Translations under genes and position numbers: made by a program | NCBI GenBank assembly: GCA_964403565.1 | Contig: CAYOFV010000003.1 | Location: 1 to 58,635 of the forward strand | DNA length: 58,635 bases | Reading direction: 5' to 3' | Source: Thioglobus_B sp964403565 | GTDB lineage: Bacteria > Pseudomonadota > Gammaproteobacteria > PS1 > Pseudothioglobaceae | The notes under the pieces: generated by a model | The model's database searches: none | What the model was told of the DNA's origin: nothing | Seen by the model: only the letters and a program-made list of their open reading frames with translations | Shown here: positions 15,872-24,215 of the stretch, in pieces | Layout of the letters: every line of letters begins with the position of its first letter | Position numbering within the stretch: position 1 is the first letter of the stretch

Positions 15872-17659
15872 TTATAGGTTTTTTAGATACTTATTGATAT
15901 TGTGGATGTGCTGTTTATAGGTTTTAGCAAATGCATGAGTGCCATCCTTTTTAGATACAAAATACAGGTCTCCAGTTATTTGTGGATGCATAACTGCTTG
16001 CAATGAATCTTCACCAACTGAGCCTATTGCACTTGGCGGCAATCCCTTATTTCTATATGTGTTATACGGTGAATCAAATCTTAAATCACTCTTTGATAAA
16101 GATCCGTCATACTTATCACCCAAAGCATAAATAACACTTGGATCGGTCTGTAGACGCATACGCTTGTCTAGTCTGGATAAAAAAACTCCAGCAATTTTTG
16201 CTTTTTCACTATTGTGTGCTGTTTCTTTCTCAACCAAAGAGGCCAGTATTAATGCATCTGTTTTATTTTTTATTGGATTATTTTTATCTCTACTATTCCA
16301 AGCAGTATCAAGCTTGTCAAGCAATATCTTGTTTGCCCTAGCAAAAACACTTGCAATACTATCTCCATAATTTACTTGGTAAGTATCCGGCCATAGCTTA
16401 CCGTCATATGGTGGCGTAATGCCAATTGAATCCATAACTTCATTAAGGCTAGAGTTTGAGTCAATTGCATCATTATGTTTTATCTGCTCAAAATATTCAC
16501 CAACTGTCCTACCTTCTATTAAAGCTATATTTCTTCTCTCAACTTTAGCTTTGGATATATTTTTAAGTAATTTATACAACCTCATATTTGGCTCTACTGC
16601 ATAAAATCCTTGCTTTATCTGCTCAAAATTACATATTTTTGCTAAATTTTTTGCATATATTGACGACCTTATATATCCAAGCTCTTCCAAATCATTAACT
16701 ACGCTACCGATAGTTGCACCAGGCTTAACTTGATAAACTTTACCTTTATCTACATTAACTCCACCAAGATAATACAAAAGTGCAATAGTGATAAATACTA
16801 ATAACAAGAAAAACTTTCTAAAGTGGTGTTTTTGCACTCGAAGCATTTTTGCCTGCAAATCTTTAATTTGATTTAGTTTTTTTATAATGTTGTTGGTATT
16901 TTTAAATTGATTAAACCTTGTGCTATCAATACTGGATACTTTTTTAATACCTATAATGCTATTAGTTATAAAAACCTCATCAGCATCTAAAAGCCCTCTC
17001 ATTGTCAAAGGTATTATCTCAACATTCATATCAAGACTTTTTGCAATCTCAATTACACTTTCACGCATAGTTCCAGCTATGCCACATTCATCAAGAGCAG
17101 GAGTTACAAGGGTGTCATTTTTTATACAGAATATATTAGCCTGAGAAGCTGATATTACATAACCATTATCATCAAGCATCAAACACTCATCAGTACTTAA
17201 ATCAATACGAGCAAGAATTTGTTCTAATCTATTACAGTGTTTTATATTTGCAAGCTGCTTGTTTGTTGAATATCCACTACTACAAGTACTTAATTTATAC
17301 TCATCTATAACACTCGGTAATTGAGAAATAATTACTATTCTGTTTGCCTTAATACTATTATCAAAGCTATACCCTCTTGAACTCTCTCCTCTTGTGAGAA
17401 TAATCTTAACAACAGCATTATCTAATTTTGATAACGAATAAGCTTTAGCTATATCATTTATCCATATCTTGGATTTAACCTTAGAGATTTTTAATCTTTT
17501 TCTACCAAGCTCCAAACGCTGATAATGCTTCTGCCAAAACTCAACCTTGCCGTTGGTTATAAGCATGGTTTCAAACAAGCCATCGCCAAATTGAGTATTG
17601 CGATCAAATACACTTAGTTTTGATAGCTTTTTTCCATTAATCAGTACAATAGGTTTCAT
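15872..17659 (-). CDS. Fused PabC aminodeoxychorismate lyase and MltG endolytic transglycosylase
   Basis: One uninterrupted frame of 595 residues from the ATG at 17659 (a TTG lies two codons upstream). Residues 1 to about 265 are a fold-type IV PLP enzyme of the PabC type, which makes p-aminobenzoate for folate. It shows DRNTQFGDGLFETM, the PLP lysine K140 in IKHCNRL, and a C-terminal VFITNSIIGI. A membrane helix spans about 282-299. Residues 300-595 are MltG, which cuts nascent glycan strands: ASLVEKET with E477/E479, LQTDPSVIYALG, and YNTYRNKGLPPSAIGSVG. The topology works: PabC cytoplasmic, MltG periplasmic. Elsewhere these are adjacent separate genes. An internal ATG at 16846 could also give free MltG, but its ribosome site is weak. 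Confidence 0.9.
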   Translation of the reverse strand: MKPIVLINGKKLSKLSVFDRNTQFGDGLFETMLITNGKVEFWQKHYQRLELGRKRLKISKVKSKIWINDIAKAYSLSKLDNAVVKIILTRGESSRGYSFDNSIKANRIVIISQLPSVIDEYKLSTCSSGYSTNKQLANIKHCNRLEQILARIDLSTDECLMLDDNGYVISASQANIFCIKNDTLVTPALDECGIAGTMRESVIEIAKSLDMNVEIIPLTMRGLLDADEVFITNSIIGIKKVSSIDSTRFNQFKNTNNIIKKLNQIKDLQAKMLRVQKHHFRKFFLLLVFITIALLYYLGGVNVDKGKVYQVKPGATIGSVVNDLEELGYIRSSIYAKNLAKICNFEQIKQGFYAVEPNMRLYKLLKNISKAKVERRNIALIEGRTVGEYFEQIKHNDAIDSNSSLNEVMDSIGITPPYDGKLWPDTYQVNYGDSIASVFARANKILLDKLDTAWNSRDKNNPIKNKTDALILASLVEKETAHNSEKAKIAGVFLSRLDKRMRLQTDPSVIYALGDKYDGSLSKSDLRFDSPYNTYRNKGLPPSAIGSVGEDSLQAVMHPQITGDLYFVSKKDGTHAFAKTYKQHIHNINKYLKNL

Positions 17660-17707
17660 ACGCAAGTATTATAATTCATAAAAAAATTAAAGTCTTACAA
17701 GGACTTC

Positions 17708-18439
17708 ATGAAAAAAACCGCAAAACATTTTTTAATCAATCTTACCAGTAGTGCTAAAGATTTAGCGCCAATCGTACTAGTAATTGGTTTTTTTCAATTA
17801 ATTGTATTACAACAAAACATTCCCAATATTGGAGATATTGTATTAGGCAGTGCATTTGTACTTGTTGGTCTTACACTATTTGTCTATGGACTAGAACTAG
17901 GTCTTTTTCCTATTGGCGAGACATTGGCACATTCATTTGTAAAAAAAGGTTCGTTGTTTTGGTTGCTTGTATTTGCATTTGCTCTTGGTTTTGGCACAAC
18001 AGTTGCAGAGCCAGCTCTTATAGCAGTTGCCAATGAGGCTGCAAGTGTGGCCAAACTTGGCGGTATTGTTTCTACTGAGAATGAATTAAACAACTACTCT
18101 CAAACCTTACGCTACACTGTGGCAATAAGTGTTGGACTATCAGTTGTTATTGGAGTTATGCGTATCCTTAAAGGCTGGCCACTACAATGGATAATTATTG
18201 GTGGTTATCTATTGGTTATTATCACCACCATCTTTGCCCCAGATTTTATTATCGGTATAGCATATGATTCTGGAGGTGTTACCACCTCAACTATCACCGT
18301 ACCTTTAGTTACCGCACTTGGTGTTGGTCTTGCAAGTTCGATTCGTGGCCGCAACCCTCTTACTGATGGATTTGGCATGATTGCGATTGCATCTCTATTA
18401 CCAATAATAGCGGTAATGCTATTTGGAATAATAAGATGA
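17708..18439 (+). CDS. DUF1538 membrane protein, first of a pair
   Basis: Polytopic inner-membrane protein of 243 residues with about seven hydrophobic segments. Family signatures are GFGTTVAEPALIAVANEA and AYDSGGVTTSTITVPLV, followed by RNPLTDGFG before the last helix. Conserved Glu, Asp and Thr within membrane motifs suggest an ion or small-solute path. The second gene overlaps it (ATGA) and encodes a paralogue, so the two probably form a heteromer. I recall a report of a Halomonas DUF1538 pair acting as a cation/proton antiporter, but could not verify it. The substrate here is unknown. Confidence 0.8.
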   Translation: MKKTAKHFLINLTSSAKDLAPIVLVIGFFQLIVLQQNIPNIGDIVLGSAFVLVGLTLFVYGLELGLFPIGETLAHSFVKKGSLFWLLVFAFALGFGTTVAEPALIAVANEAASVAKLGGIVSTENELNNYSQTLRYTVAISVGLSVVIGVMRILKGWPLQWIIIGGYLLVIITTIFAPDFIIGIAYDSGGVTTSTITVPLVTALGVGLASSIRGRNPLTDGFGMIAIASLLPIIAVMLFGIIR

Positions 18440-19173
18440 GTATATTAAACTCACTATTAAGCATGCTTTGGGATATTGCCCCAATTGCCATTGTGCTTTT
18501 TGGTTTTCAGAGAATCATTCTCAAGCAAAAAATACCAAATCTAAAAAGAATAATTATTGGTTTTTTCTTAGTATGGATTGGGCTAACTTTATTTATTGTT
18601 GGATTGGAAAAAGCCTTATTCCCGCTAGGAAAAATTATGGCTGATCAACTTACATCTTCTAGTTTTATAGGATCTGGAAATCTTGATTGGTCAGATTATT
18701 ACTGGGTATACATTTTTGCATTTAGCATAGGATTTGCCACAACTATTGCCGAGCCATCTCTACTAGCAGTGGCAATAAAAGCAGCGCAAGTATCAGGTGG
18801 ATTTATTAAAGTTTGGCCTCTAAGAATTGCAGTTGCGTTTGGCGTGGCAATCGGCATTGCACTTGGAAGTTACCGAATAGTTACCGGCCTACCTCTACAT
18901 TACTTCATTATTGCTGGATATGTTGTTGTACTTATACAGACATACTTTAGCCCAAAAAATATTATTGCCTTAGCTTATGATTCTGGCGGAGTTACCACAT
19001 CAACTGTAACTGTACCTTTAGTTGCTGCCCTTGGCCTTGGACTAGCAAGTACTATAGATGGTAGAAATCCACTAATTGACGGATTTGGACTTATTGCCTT
19101 TGCCTCACTATTTCCAATTATGAGTGTTATGGCATACGTACAAATTATCAAATTTTTTAGAAAAACTGAATGA
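18436..19173 (+). CDS. DUF1538 membrane protein, second of a pair
   Basis: Paralogue of the upstream gene, 245 residues, with the same two signatures: GFATTIAEPSLLAVAIKA and AYDSGGVTTSTVTVPLV, then RNPLIDGFG. The start overlaps the previous stop by 4 bases, so translation is coupled. A second-helix motif, FFLVWIGLTLFIVGLEKALFPLG, is shared with the first copy (VGLTLFVYGLELGLFPIG), indicating duplication and divergence. It is followed 25 bp later by a PII-like gene with a strong AGGAGG site. The whole probably forms one operon with regulatory subunits. Confidence 0.8.
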   Translation: MSILNSLLSMLWDIAPIAIVLFGFQRIILKQKIPNLKRIIIGFFLVWIGLTLFIVGLEKALFPLGKIMADQLTSSSFIGSGNLDWSDYYWVYIFAFSIGFATTIAEPSLLAVAIKAAQVSGGFIKVWPLRIAVAFGVAIGIALGSYRIVTGLPLHYFIIAGYVVVLIQTYFSPKNIIALAYDSGGVTTSTVTVPLVAALGLGLASTIDGRNPLIDGFGLIAFASLFPIMSVMAYVQIIKFFRKTE

Positions 19174-19198
19174 AAATAAAATACAAATAGGAGGTCTT

Positions 19199-19552
19199 AT
19201 GCACTTTAAATTAATTATTGCTTTTGTTGATAGCGATAAAACTGACAAAATCCTTGAGGCAGCAAGAGAGCATGGCGCCACAGGGTCGACTGTAATATCC
19301 CAAGCAAGAGGTGAAGGGCTTAAACATAATAAAACTTTTCTAGGATTAAGTCTTGAAACTCCTAGAGATGTATTATTATTATTGGTAGAACAGCACCTTG
19401 CTCGTGAAATATTAGAATCTATAGCTGCTGCTGGAAACTTTGGAGCAGGGTGTCCTGAAGAAGGAGTAGCTATCCAAATAGATGTAGAAGATGCTATTGG
19501 AGTATTGCATCAAATTCAGGCTTTAGAGCCTACTGTAGAGGAGAAAATATAA
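19199..19552 (+). CDS. PII-like signalling protein
   Basis: Small ferredoxin-like protein of 117 residues related to GlnB/PII. The frame is open further upstream, but AGGAGG sits just before the ATG at 19199 and the fold begins there (MHFKLIIAFVDSDKTDKILE). The GATGSTVISQARGEG segment matches the start of the PII T-loop. The usual T-loop tyrosine is missing, and the C-terminal part (GAGCPEEGVAIQIDVEDAIG) differs from the canonical nucleotide-binding TGxxGDGK motif. It is therefore a divergent PII type, probably sensing a ligand and gating the DUF1538 pair. That role is inferred from the operon. Confidence 0.8.
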   Translation: MHFKLIIAFVDSDKTDKILEAAREHGATGSTVISQARGEGLKHNKTFLGLSLETPRDVLLLLVEQHLAREILESIAAAGNFGAGCPEEGVAIQIDVEDAIGVLHQIQALEPTVEEKI

Positions 19553-19947
19553 TGACAACACCAACTTTTGTAAAAGATGTTATGTGGAAAAATGTAGATA
19601 TAGTTAGTTGTAAAACTACTGTTGAACAAGCACTTAAAGACATGCAACATAAAAAAACTAAAATACTTCTAGTTGATAAGGCGCATGATCATGACGAATA
19701 TGGCGTGGTACTACTTGCTGATATTGCATCCAAAGTTATTGCCAAAGATAGAGCACTTGATCGAGTCAATGTATATGAAATAATGAATAAACCAACACTA
19801 TCAGTACATCCAGATATGGATATTCGTTATTGTGCCGAACTGTTAACGCATTTTGGATTGTCAAGATGTCCAGTTGTTGAGTGCGGGAAAATTGTTGGAG
19901 TCGTAAGTCTGACAAATATTGTATTTAATGGCTTAAGAGTAGTATAA
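19552..19947 (+). CDS. Two-CBS-domain protein
   Basis: Cytoplasmic protein of 131 residues made of a tandem CBS pair: VKDVMWKNVDIVSCKTTVEQALKDM opens the first and VYEIMNKPTLSVHPDMDIRYCAELL the second, ending in CPVVECGKIVGVVSLTNIV. CBS pairs usually bind adenine nucleotides and regulate a linked transporter or enzyme. Its start overlaps the PII-like stop (TAATG), so it is the fourth gene of the DUF1538 operon. No catalytic domain is attached. It may report energy charge to the transporter; that is an inference. Confidence 0.85.
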   Translation: MTTPTFVKDVMWKNVDIVSCKTTVEQALKDMQHKKTKILLVDKAHDHDEYGVVLLADIASKVIAKDRALDRVNVYEIMNKPTLSVHPDMDIRYCAELLTHFGLSRCPVVECGKIVGVVSLTNIVFNGLRVV

Positions 19948-20027
19948 ATTAGTTAACATAAAAACAGTATGGGTGATAAAATCATCAACTTATTGAATTA
20001 CTTTAAACTAATTAACGGGAGATAAAT

Positions 20028-20645
20028 ATGGGTGCTATTATTAATCTAATCAAGTGGTTGTTAATCTTAATTGGTGCAATTGCAGTTTATTTTGCAGTTT
20101 CTATGCAAGCTAAATATGACGGTGTAACTACTAAAATTATTGGTGAAGTTGTATCGCCAAAATTACATGAAGATTCAACTAAAGTTTACATGAGAATGGC
20201 AAACACCCTACTAGATACGGGTGACATCACCATGGCAACAATTGTTAGAGATGAGGTTGATCCTGAGCTTTCAATTGAGGATATTGAAGAAGCTATGTCA
20301 TCAGTTGCTACTGAATTACAAATCAAAGAAGTTGGTATGCTTCCACTATCTGAGCAAGTTGAATTACAACTTGGTGAAAAACAACGTTTCCTAAAGATTT
20401 ATCAATACTGTAAGCCTACTACAGCAATGACTATGGTTGATCATTCAGATGCATTTAGTGCATACCTACCATGTCGTATTGCTCTTATTGAAGACCAAAA
20501 TGGCAAGAAATGGCTATATTCACTAGATATGGATATGATGATTTATGGCGGTGCTCCACTACCTGCAGATCTTTATGAATTAGCACTTCAGGTAAAAGAC
20601 ACAATTACAGCGATTCAAAAAGCTGGTGCAACTGGAGACTTCTAA
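20028..20645 (+). CDS. DUF302 protein with N-terminal membrane anchor
   Basis: A 205-residue protein with one N-terminal helix (about 5-24) and a C-terminal DUF302-like domain. The recognisable part is AYLPCRIALIEDQNGKKWLYSLDMD, matching the conserved PCRI block of that family. An acidic linker with low complexity lies between. Two cysteines (near 128 and 149 by eye) remain. DUF302 has a known fold but no firm function. It has its own GGGAG site 80 bp after the CBS gene and a terminator just downstream. Whether it belongs to the DUF1538 unit is unclear. Confidence 0.7.
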   Translation: MGAIINLIKWLLILIGAIAVYFAVSMQAKYDGVTTKIIGEVVSPKLHEDSTKVYMRMANTLLDTGDITMATIVRDEVDPELSIEDIEEAMSSVATELQIKEVGMLPLSEQVELQLGEKQRFLKIYQYCKPTTAMTMVDHSDAFSAYLPCRIALIEDQNGKKWLYSLDMDMMIYGGAPLPADLYELALQVKDTITAIQKAGATGDF

Positions 20646-20663
20646 GCTAAGCTTATAAATACT

Positions 20664-20691
20664 AAAAACCGCTCTTTTGGGCGGTTTTTTA
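20664..20691 (+). terminator. Intrinsic terminator after the DUF302 gene
   Basis: The stem AAAACCGC (20665-20672), extended by T73-G80 and C74-G79 pairs, matches GCGGTTTT with a TTTT loop and is followed by a T-run. It starts about 20 bases after the stop at 20645 and separates this unit from the metallo-hydrolase gene. Confidence 0.92.
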
Positions 20692-20719
20692 TTGTCTATT
20701 ATTTGTTAAACTACCACCC

Positions 20720-21667
20720 ATGAAACCCATTTATCATGATTTAGAATTTGGTATCACTTGTATTGATACGCAGCACATGCGCAAAGATTTTGTTGCTAGT
20801 TATCTAATTCAAGATGGCAATAAAGCTGCATTTATTGATACCGGCTGCTATTTATCAGCACCTAGATTATTAGCCACACTGGATAATAAAAATATCAATA
20901 GAGAAGATGTAGATTATATTATTCTTACTCACATTCACCTTGATCATGCTGGAGGGGCAGGAGAATTAATCAAGCACCTGCCTAATGCCAAAGTATATGT
21001 ACATGAGCGTGGGGCAAATCACCTGATAGACCCATCAAAACTACGTGCAGGAGTTATTCAAGTTTATGGCGAGATCTTCTTTAAACAATTCTTAGGAGAT
21101 TTAATAGCAATTGACAAAGAAAAAATTGTAATTGCAAAAGACAATGACAACATAAAACTTGGCAATAGGATCTTGAAGTTTATTGATACTCCAGGTCATG
21201 CCAGGCACCATGTCTGTATATGGGATGAAATGTCAAGAGGTATATTTTCTGGTGACACCCTAGGTGTTAGTTATCGTGAGTTTGACTCAGATAAGGGAGA
21301 GTTGATTTTCCCACCTACTACACCTGTACAATTTGATCCTATAGCTTGGGAAGATACTATCAATAGACTGCTTGAGTTAAAGCCAAAATACGCCTATCTT
21401 ACCCACTACAATCGTATTGGATTTGACCAAAATTCAGCAGATATGCTGATTAAACATATCCGTGGATTTACCAAAATTGCTCTAGATAATAAAAACGAGA
21501 AAAATCGCCACAAAGCTATCAAAGAAAAACTACTTAACTATTTGTTAGGTATTGCCAAAAATCACGGTTCAAGTATTGATGAAAACCAACAAATTAAATT
21601 ATTTAAGGGAGACTTGGAAATCTGCGCCCAAGGTCTAGGTGTTTGGCTTGATCGTATGGATCAATAA
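20720..21667 (+). CDS. Metallo-beta-lactamase-fold hydrolase
   Basis: Cytoplasmic MBL-fold protein of 315 residues. The metal motif THIHLDHAGGAG (HxHxDH) is followed by DTPGHARHHVCIW, by SGDTLG, and by the late His in YLTHYNRIG. These supply the two-metal site. The domain covers about 1-230; the C-terminal 85 residues are helical and charged. No lactamase, glyoxalase II or persulfide dioxygenase call is justified. Persulfide dioxygenase would suit a sulfur oxidiser, but its characteristic residues are not clear here. No strong ribosome site precedes the ATG. The 3' end overlaps the convergent ppnP by 7 bases. Confidence 0.85.
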   Translation: MKPIYHDLEFGITCIDTQHMRKDFVASYLIQDGNKAAFIDTGCYLSAPRLLATLDNKNINREDVDYIILTHIHLDHAGGAGELIKHLPNAKVYVHERGANHLIDPSKLRAGVIQVYGEIFFKQFLGDLIAIDKEKIVIAKDNDNIKLGNRILKFIDTPGHARHHVCIWDEMSRGIFSGDTLGVSYREFDSDKGELIFPPTTPVQFDPIAWEDTINRLLELKPKYAYLTHYNRIGFDQNSADMLIKHIRGFTKIALDNKNEKNRHKAIKEKLLNYLLGIAKNHGSSIDENQQIKLFKGDLEICAQGLGVWLDRMDQ

Positions 21668-21972
21668 TAAGAACAGCAGTAATCTGTTACTTCTTTAACT
21701 TTAAGTTTAAAGCTTGAATCTTTAGACACTTCAAACGAATCTCCAGCAGTAAATGTTTGCCAACTATCCTCACCTGGAAGCAATACATCCATCTTGCCTG
21801 CTTGGATTTCCATAAGTTCGTTGTCATCAGTACCAAACTCATAATCACCGGGCATCATAATCCCCAATGTTTTTACTGATCCGTCAGCAAATTCAACTCT
21901 TCTTGAGGTTACTTTACCATCAAAATAAATATTCGCCTCTTTTGTAACTTCTACATTTTTAAAACTTGACAT
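21661..21972 (-). CDS. ppnP: Pyrimidine/purine nucleoside phosphorylase
   Basis: Small cupin-type protein of 103 residues, formerly DUF1255/YaiE. The PpnP family phosphorolyses a wide range of nucleosides. Recognisable segments are EANIYFDGKVTSRRVEF, KTLGIMMPGDYEFGT and the C-terminal YCCSYY. It lies 10 bp downstream of pepA on the same strand and overlaps the convergent metallo-hydrolase by 7 bases. Length and sequence are typical. Confidence 0.92.
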   Translation of the reverse strand: MSSFKNVEVTKEANIYFDGKVTSRRVEFADGSVKTLGIMMPGDYEFGTDDNELMEIQAGKMDVLLPGEDSWQTFTAGDSFEVSKDSSFKLKVKEVTDYCCSYY

Positions 21973-21982
21973 AAACTTCTCT

Positions 21983-23410
21983 CTAATTAATTTGATCTAA
22001 AATATATTGTGCAAGCAATGGTACAGGTCGTCCAGTTGCACCTTTCTTTGCTCCACTTGTCCATGCTGTACCAGCAATATCCAGATGCGCCCAGCGATAA
22101 TCTTTGGTAAATCTAGCCAAAAAACAAGCAGCTGTAACTGTACCAGCTTCACGCCCACCAATATTAGCCATATCGGCAAAATTTGATTTTAGCTGCTCGT
22201 CATACTCATCACTAATTGGTAGTTGCCACAGACCATCAACAGCACTATCAGCAGAGCTAATAAGATCGTCAGCTAGACTTTGATCATTAGTCATAACACC
22301 TGTATTATGCTTACCAAGTGCAATGATAACTGCACCGGTTAAGGTTGCAACGTCAATCACTACTTCTGGATCGTACTTTTCAACATAAGTTAATGCATCA
22401 CAAAGTATTAGTCGCCCTTCTGCATCAGTATTAAGAATCTCTATTGTTTGTCCAGACATGGATTTAACCACATCTCCAGGCTTAGAGGCATTATGCGCTG
22501 GCATATTTTCAACAGCCGGAACCACAACTGTAAGATTGATATTTGGCTTAATTTTAGCAATAGCCTTGATAGTTCCAAGCACTGATGCCGCACCACACAT
22601 GTCGTATTTCATCTCATCCATTGCAGCGCCAGGCTTAAGTGATATACCACCACTATCAAATGTAACACCTTTGCCAACCAAAACAATTGGCTTTGCATCG
22701 CCATTACCTTTATAGCTTAGACTAATAAGTTTTGGGTCTTCAACTGAACCTTTAGCAACGGATAGTAAAGAGTTCATACCTAATTCCTGCATATCAGATT
22801 CTTCAAGGATTTCACACTCTAAGTCCAACTCTTTGGCTAACTGTTTGGCAGTATTCGCCAGGTATGTAGGAGTGCAAATATTTGAAGGCAAGTCTGCCAA
22901 TTCTCTAGTTAAAGCCATACCATCAGCAATATCAGCACCTATTATCAATTCATGAGAATTATCAGAGCTTGAACAAACCGATATATTTTCTATTACATTT
23001 TCGCTGTTTTTTTCAAGACCTACTTTTTGAATTTTATAAATAGAATTTTTAACAATTCTGGCAATATTTCTATGTAGCCAATCTTGTCCAATATTGTCTA
23101 TATTAATATTGTTAATACATACAGTTTTGGCTTTAGATGAATTAACACTAGATGCGATAGATTCAATTACTTTAATCATAGATTTATTTGTAATATCATC
23201 TTTGCCAAGACCTACAACAAGTAGCCTATCAGCTTTATAACCAGGAACTGAATTTAACACAAGCGTAGCGCCAAGCTTAAAATCAAAAGAACTAATTTTT
23301 GCCAAATCATCTACTTGAGCATCATCAAAGGCAACACCCTCAATTCCAAATACAACCGATAAATCACCATCAAAATGTTCGATGGATTGATTAAAAAGTG
23401 AAAATTCCAT
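21983..23410 (-). CDS. pepA: Leucyl aminopeptidase (M17)
   Basis: Cytoplasmic dimetal aminopeptidase of 475 residues. The C-terminal catalytic domain shows VGKGVTFDSGGISLKPGAAMDEMKYDM, NTDAEGRLILCDALTY (signature NTDAEGRL) and the WAHLDIAGTAW end motif. The N-terminal non-catalytic domain is about 160 residues and divergent. In E. coli the protein also acts in site-specific recombination and transcription control; nothing here shows that. It is upstream of ppnP and divergent from the DsbC/G-like gene by 85 bp. Confidence 0.97.
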   Translation of the reverse strand: MEFSLFNQSIEHFDGDLSVVFGIEGVAFDDAQVDDLAKISSFDFKLGATLVLNSVPGYKADRLLVVGLGKDDITNKSMIKVIESIASSVNSSKAKTVCINNINIDNIGQDWLHRNIARIVKNSIYKIQKVGLEKNSENVIENISVCSSSDNSHELIIGADIADGMALTRELADLPSNICTPTYLANTAKQLAKELDLECEILEESDMQELGMNSLLSVAKGSVEDPKLISLSYKGNGDAKPIVLVGKGVTFDSGGISLKPGAAMDEMKYDMCGAASVLGTIKAIAKIKPNINLTVVVPAVENMPAHNASKPGDVVKSMSGQTIEILNTDAEGRLILCDALTYVEKYDPEVVIDVATLTGAVIIALGKHNTGVMTNDQSLADDLISSADSAVDGLWQLPISDEYDEQLKSNFADMANIGGREAGTVTAACFLARFTKDYRWAHLDIAGTAWTSGAKKGATGRPVPLLAQYILDQIN

Positions 23411-23495
23411 AATCCTTAACTAATGCCTAAAATACAATTGCTGTAATTGTACCTAAGCAGGTAAAATTTATCTATTTTTTACTTATAAATTAATC

Positions 23496-24215
23496 ATGCT
23501 AAAGCTTCTATTTATATCTATTTCCCTAATTGCAAACTCTGCATTTGCAACTAAAGATGACGTTATTAACAATCTAAGTCGTTTCTTTGGCGAAATTGAT
23601 AAAGAAGATATTGTTGAGACTCCATTTGTTGGTGTTTATGAAGTAATAATCTACAACCCAATCGACTCTCTATTGGTATCAGAAAACGGTCAATATCTAA
23701 TTCAAGGTGATGTTGTAGACCTAACTACAAGAGAGTTAATGCCTGTTAGCAATCAAGTAAAACTGATTAAAAAAACCTTAATAGATACTATTGACGATAG
23801 TGACAAAATTATATTTAAGGCAAAGAATGAAAAATATGTAGTAAATGTATTCACTGATGTTGATTGTCCGTTTTGTCGCAAACTACACTTAGGTATGGAC
23901 AATATGAATGAACTTGGAATTACTGTTAAATATCTTGCCGCTCCGCTTGCATCTCTACATCCTAAAGCTCAAGGAAAAATGCAAAAAATTTGGTGTGCTA
24001 AAGATAGAGTTGCAGCCATGGATGAATATAAATTAACTGGCGAAATTCCCGATTCAGATAGCTGCGATAACCCAGTTGCTAAACAACTACTAATATCAAA
24101 ACAACTTGGAGTGAATGGTACACCAGCAATATTTTTATCCGATGGAACGCACCTGCCTGGTTATCTAAAACCAAGAGCACTTCTTAAAAAAATTAAGACT
24201 ACAATTGGCAAGTAA
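23496..24215 (+). CDS. DsbC/DsbG-like periplasmic thiol isomerase
   Basis: Secreted thioredoxin-fold protein of 239 residues. Signal peptide residues 1-18 end in SAFA. A DsbC-type N-terminal dimerisation region is followed by the catalytic domain with DVDCPFCRKLH (C124-C127). C181 and C193-like downstream cysteines lie around IWCAKDR and DSCDNP, and the cis-Pro loop is GVNGTPAIF. It probably rearranges disulfides in periplasmic proteins, including cytochromes c before haem attachment. The rsmB start lies inside its last codons. Confidence 0.9.
   Translation: MLKLLFISISLIANSAFATKDDVINNLSRFFGEIDKEDIVETPFVGVYEVIIYNPIDSLLVSENGQYLIQGDVVDLTTRELMPVSNQVKLIKKTLIDTIDDSDKIIFKAKNEKYVVNVFTDVDCPFCRKLHLGMDNMNELGITVKYLAAPLASLHPKAQGKMQKIWCAKDRVAAMDEYKLTGEIPDSDSCDNPVAKQLLISKQLGVNGTPAIFLSDGTHLPGYLKPRALLKKIKTTIGK

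Noticed and set aside
19124..19552. Longer PII-like protein starting at 19124
   Set aside because: The extra codons overlap the second DUF1538 gene; AGGAGG before 19199 decides the start.
19972..19992. FNR-like dyad GTGATAAAATCATCAAC before the DUF302 gene
   Set aside because: The spacer between TGAT and ATCA is three bases, where FNR needs four between TTGAT and ATCAA, and the left half starts with G.
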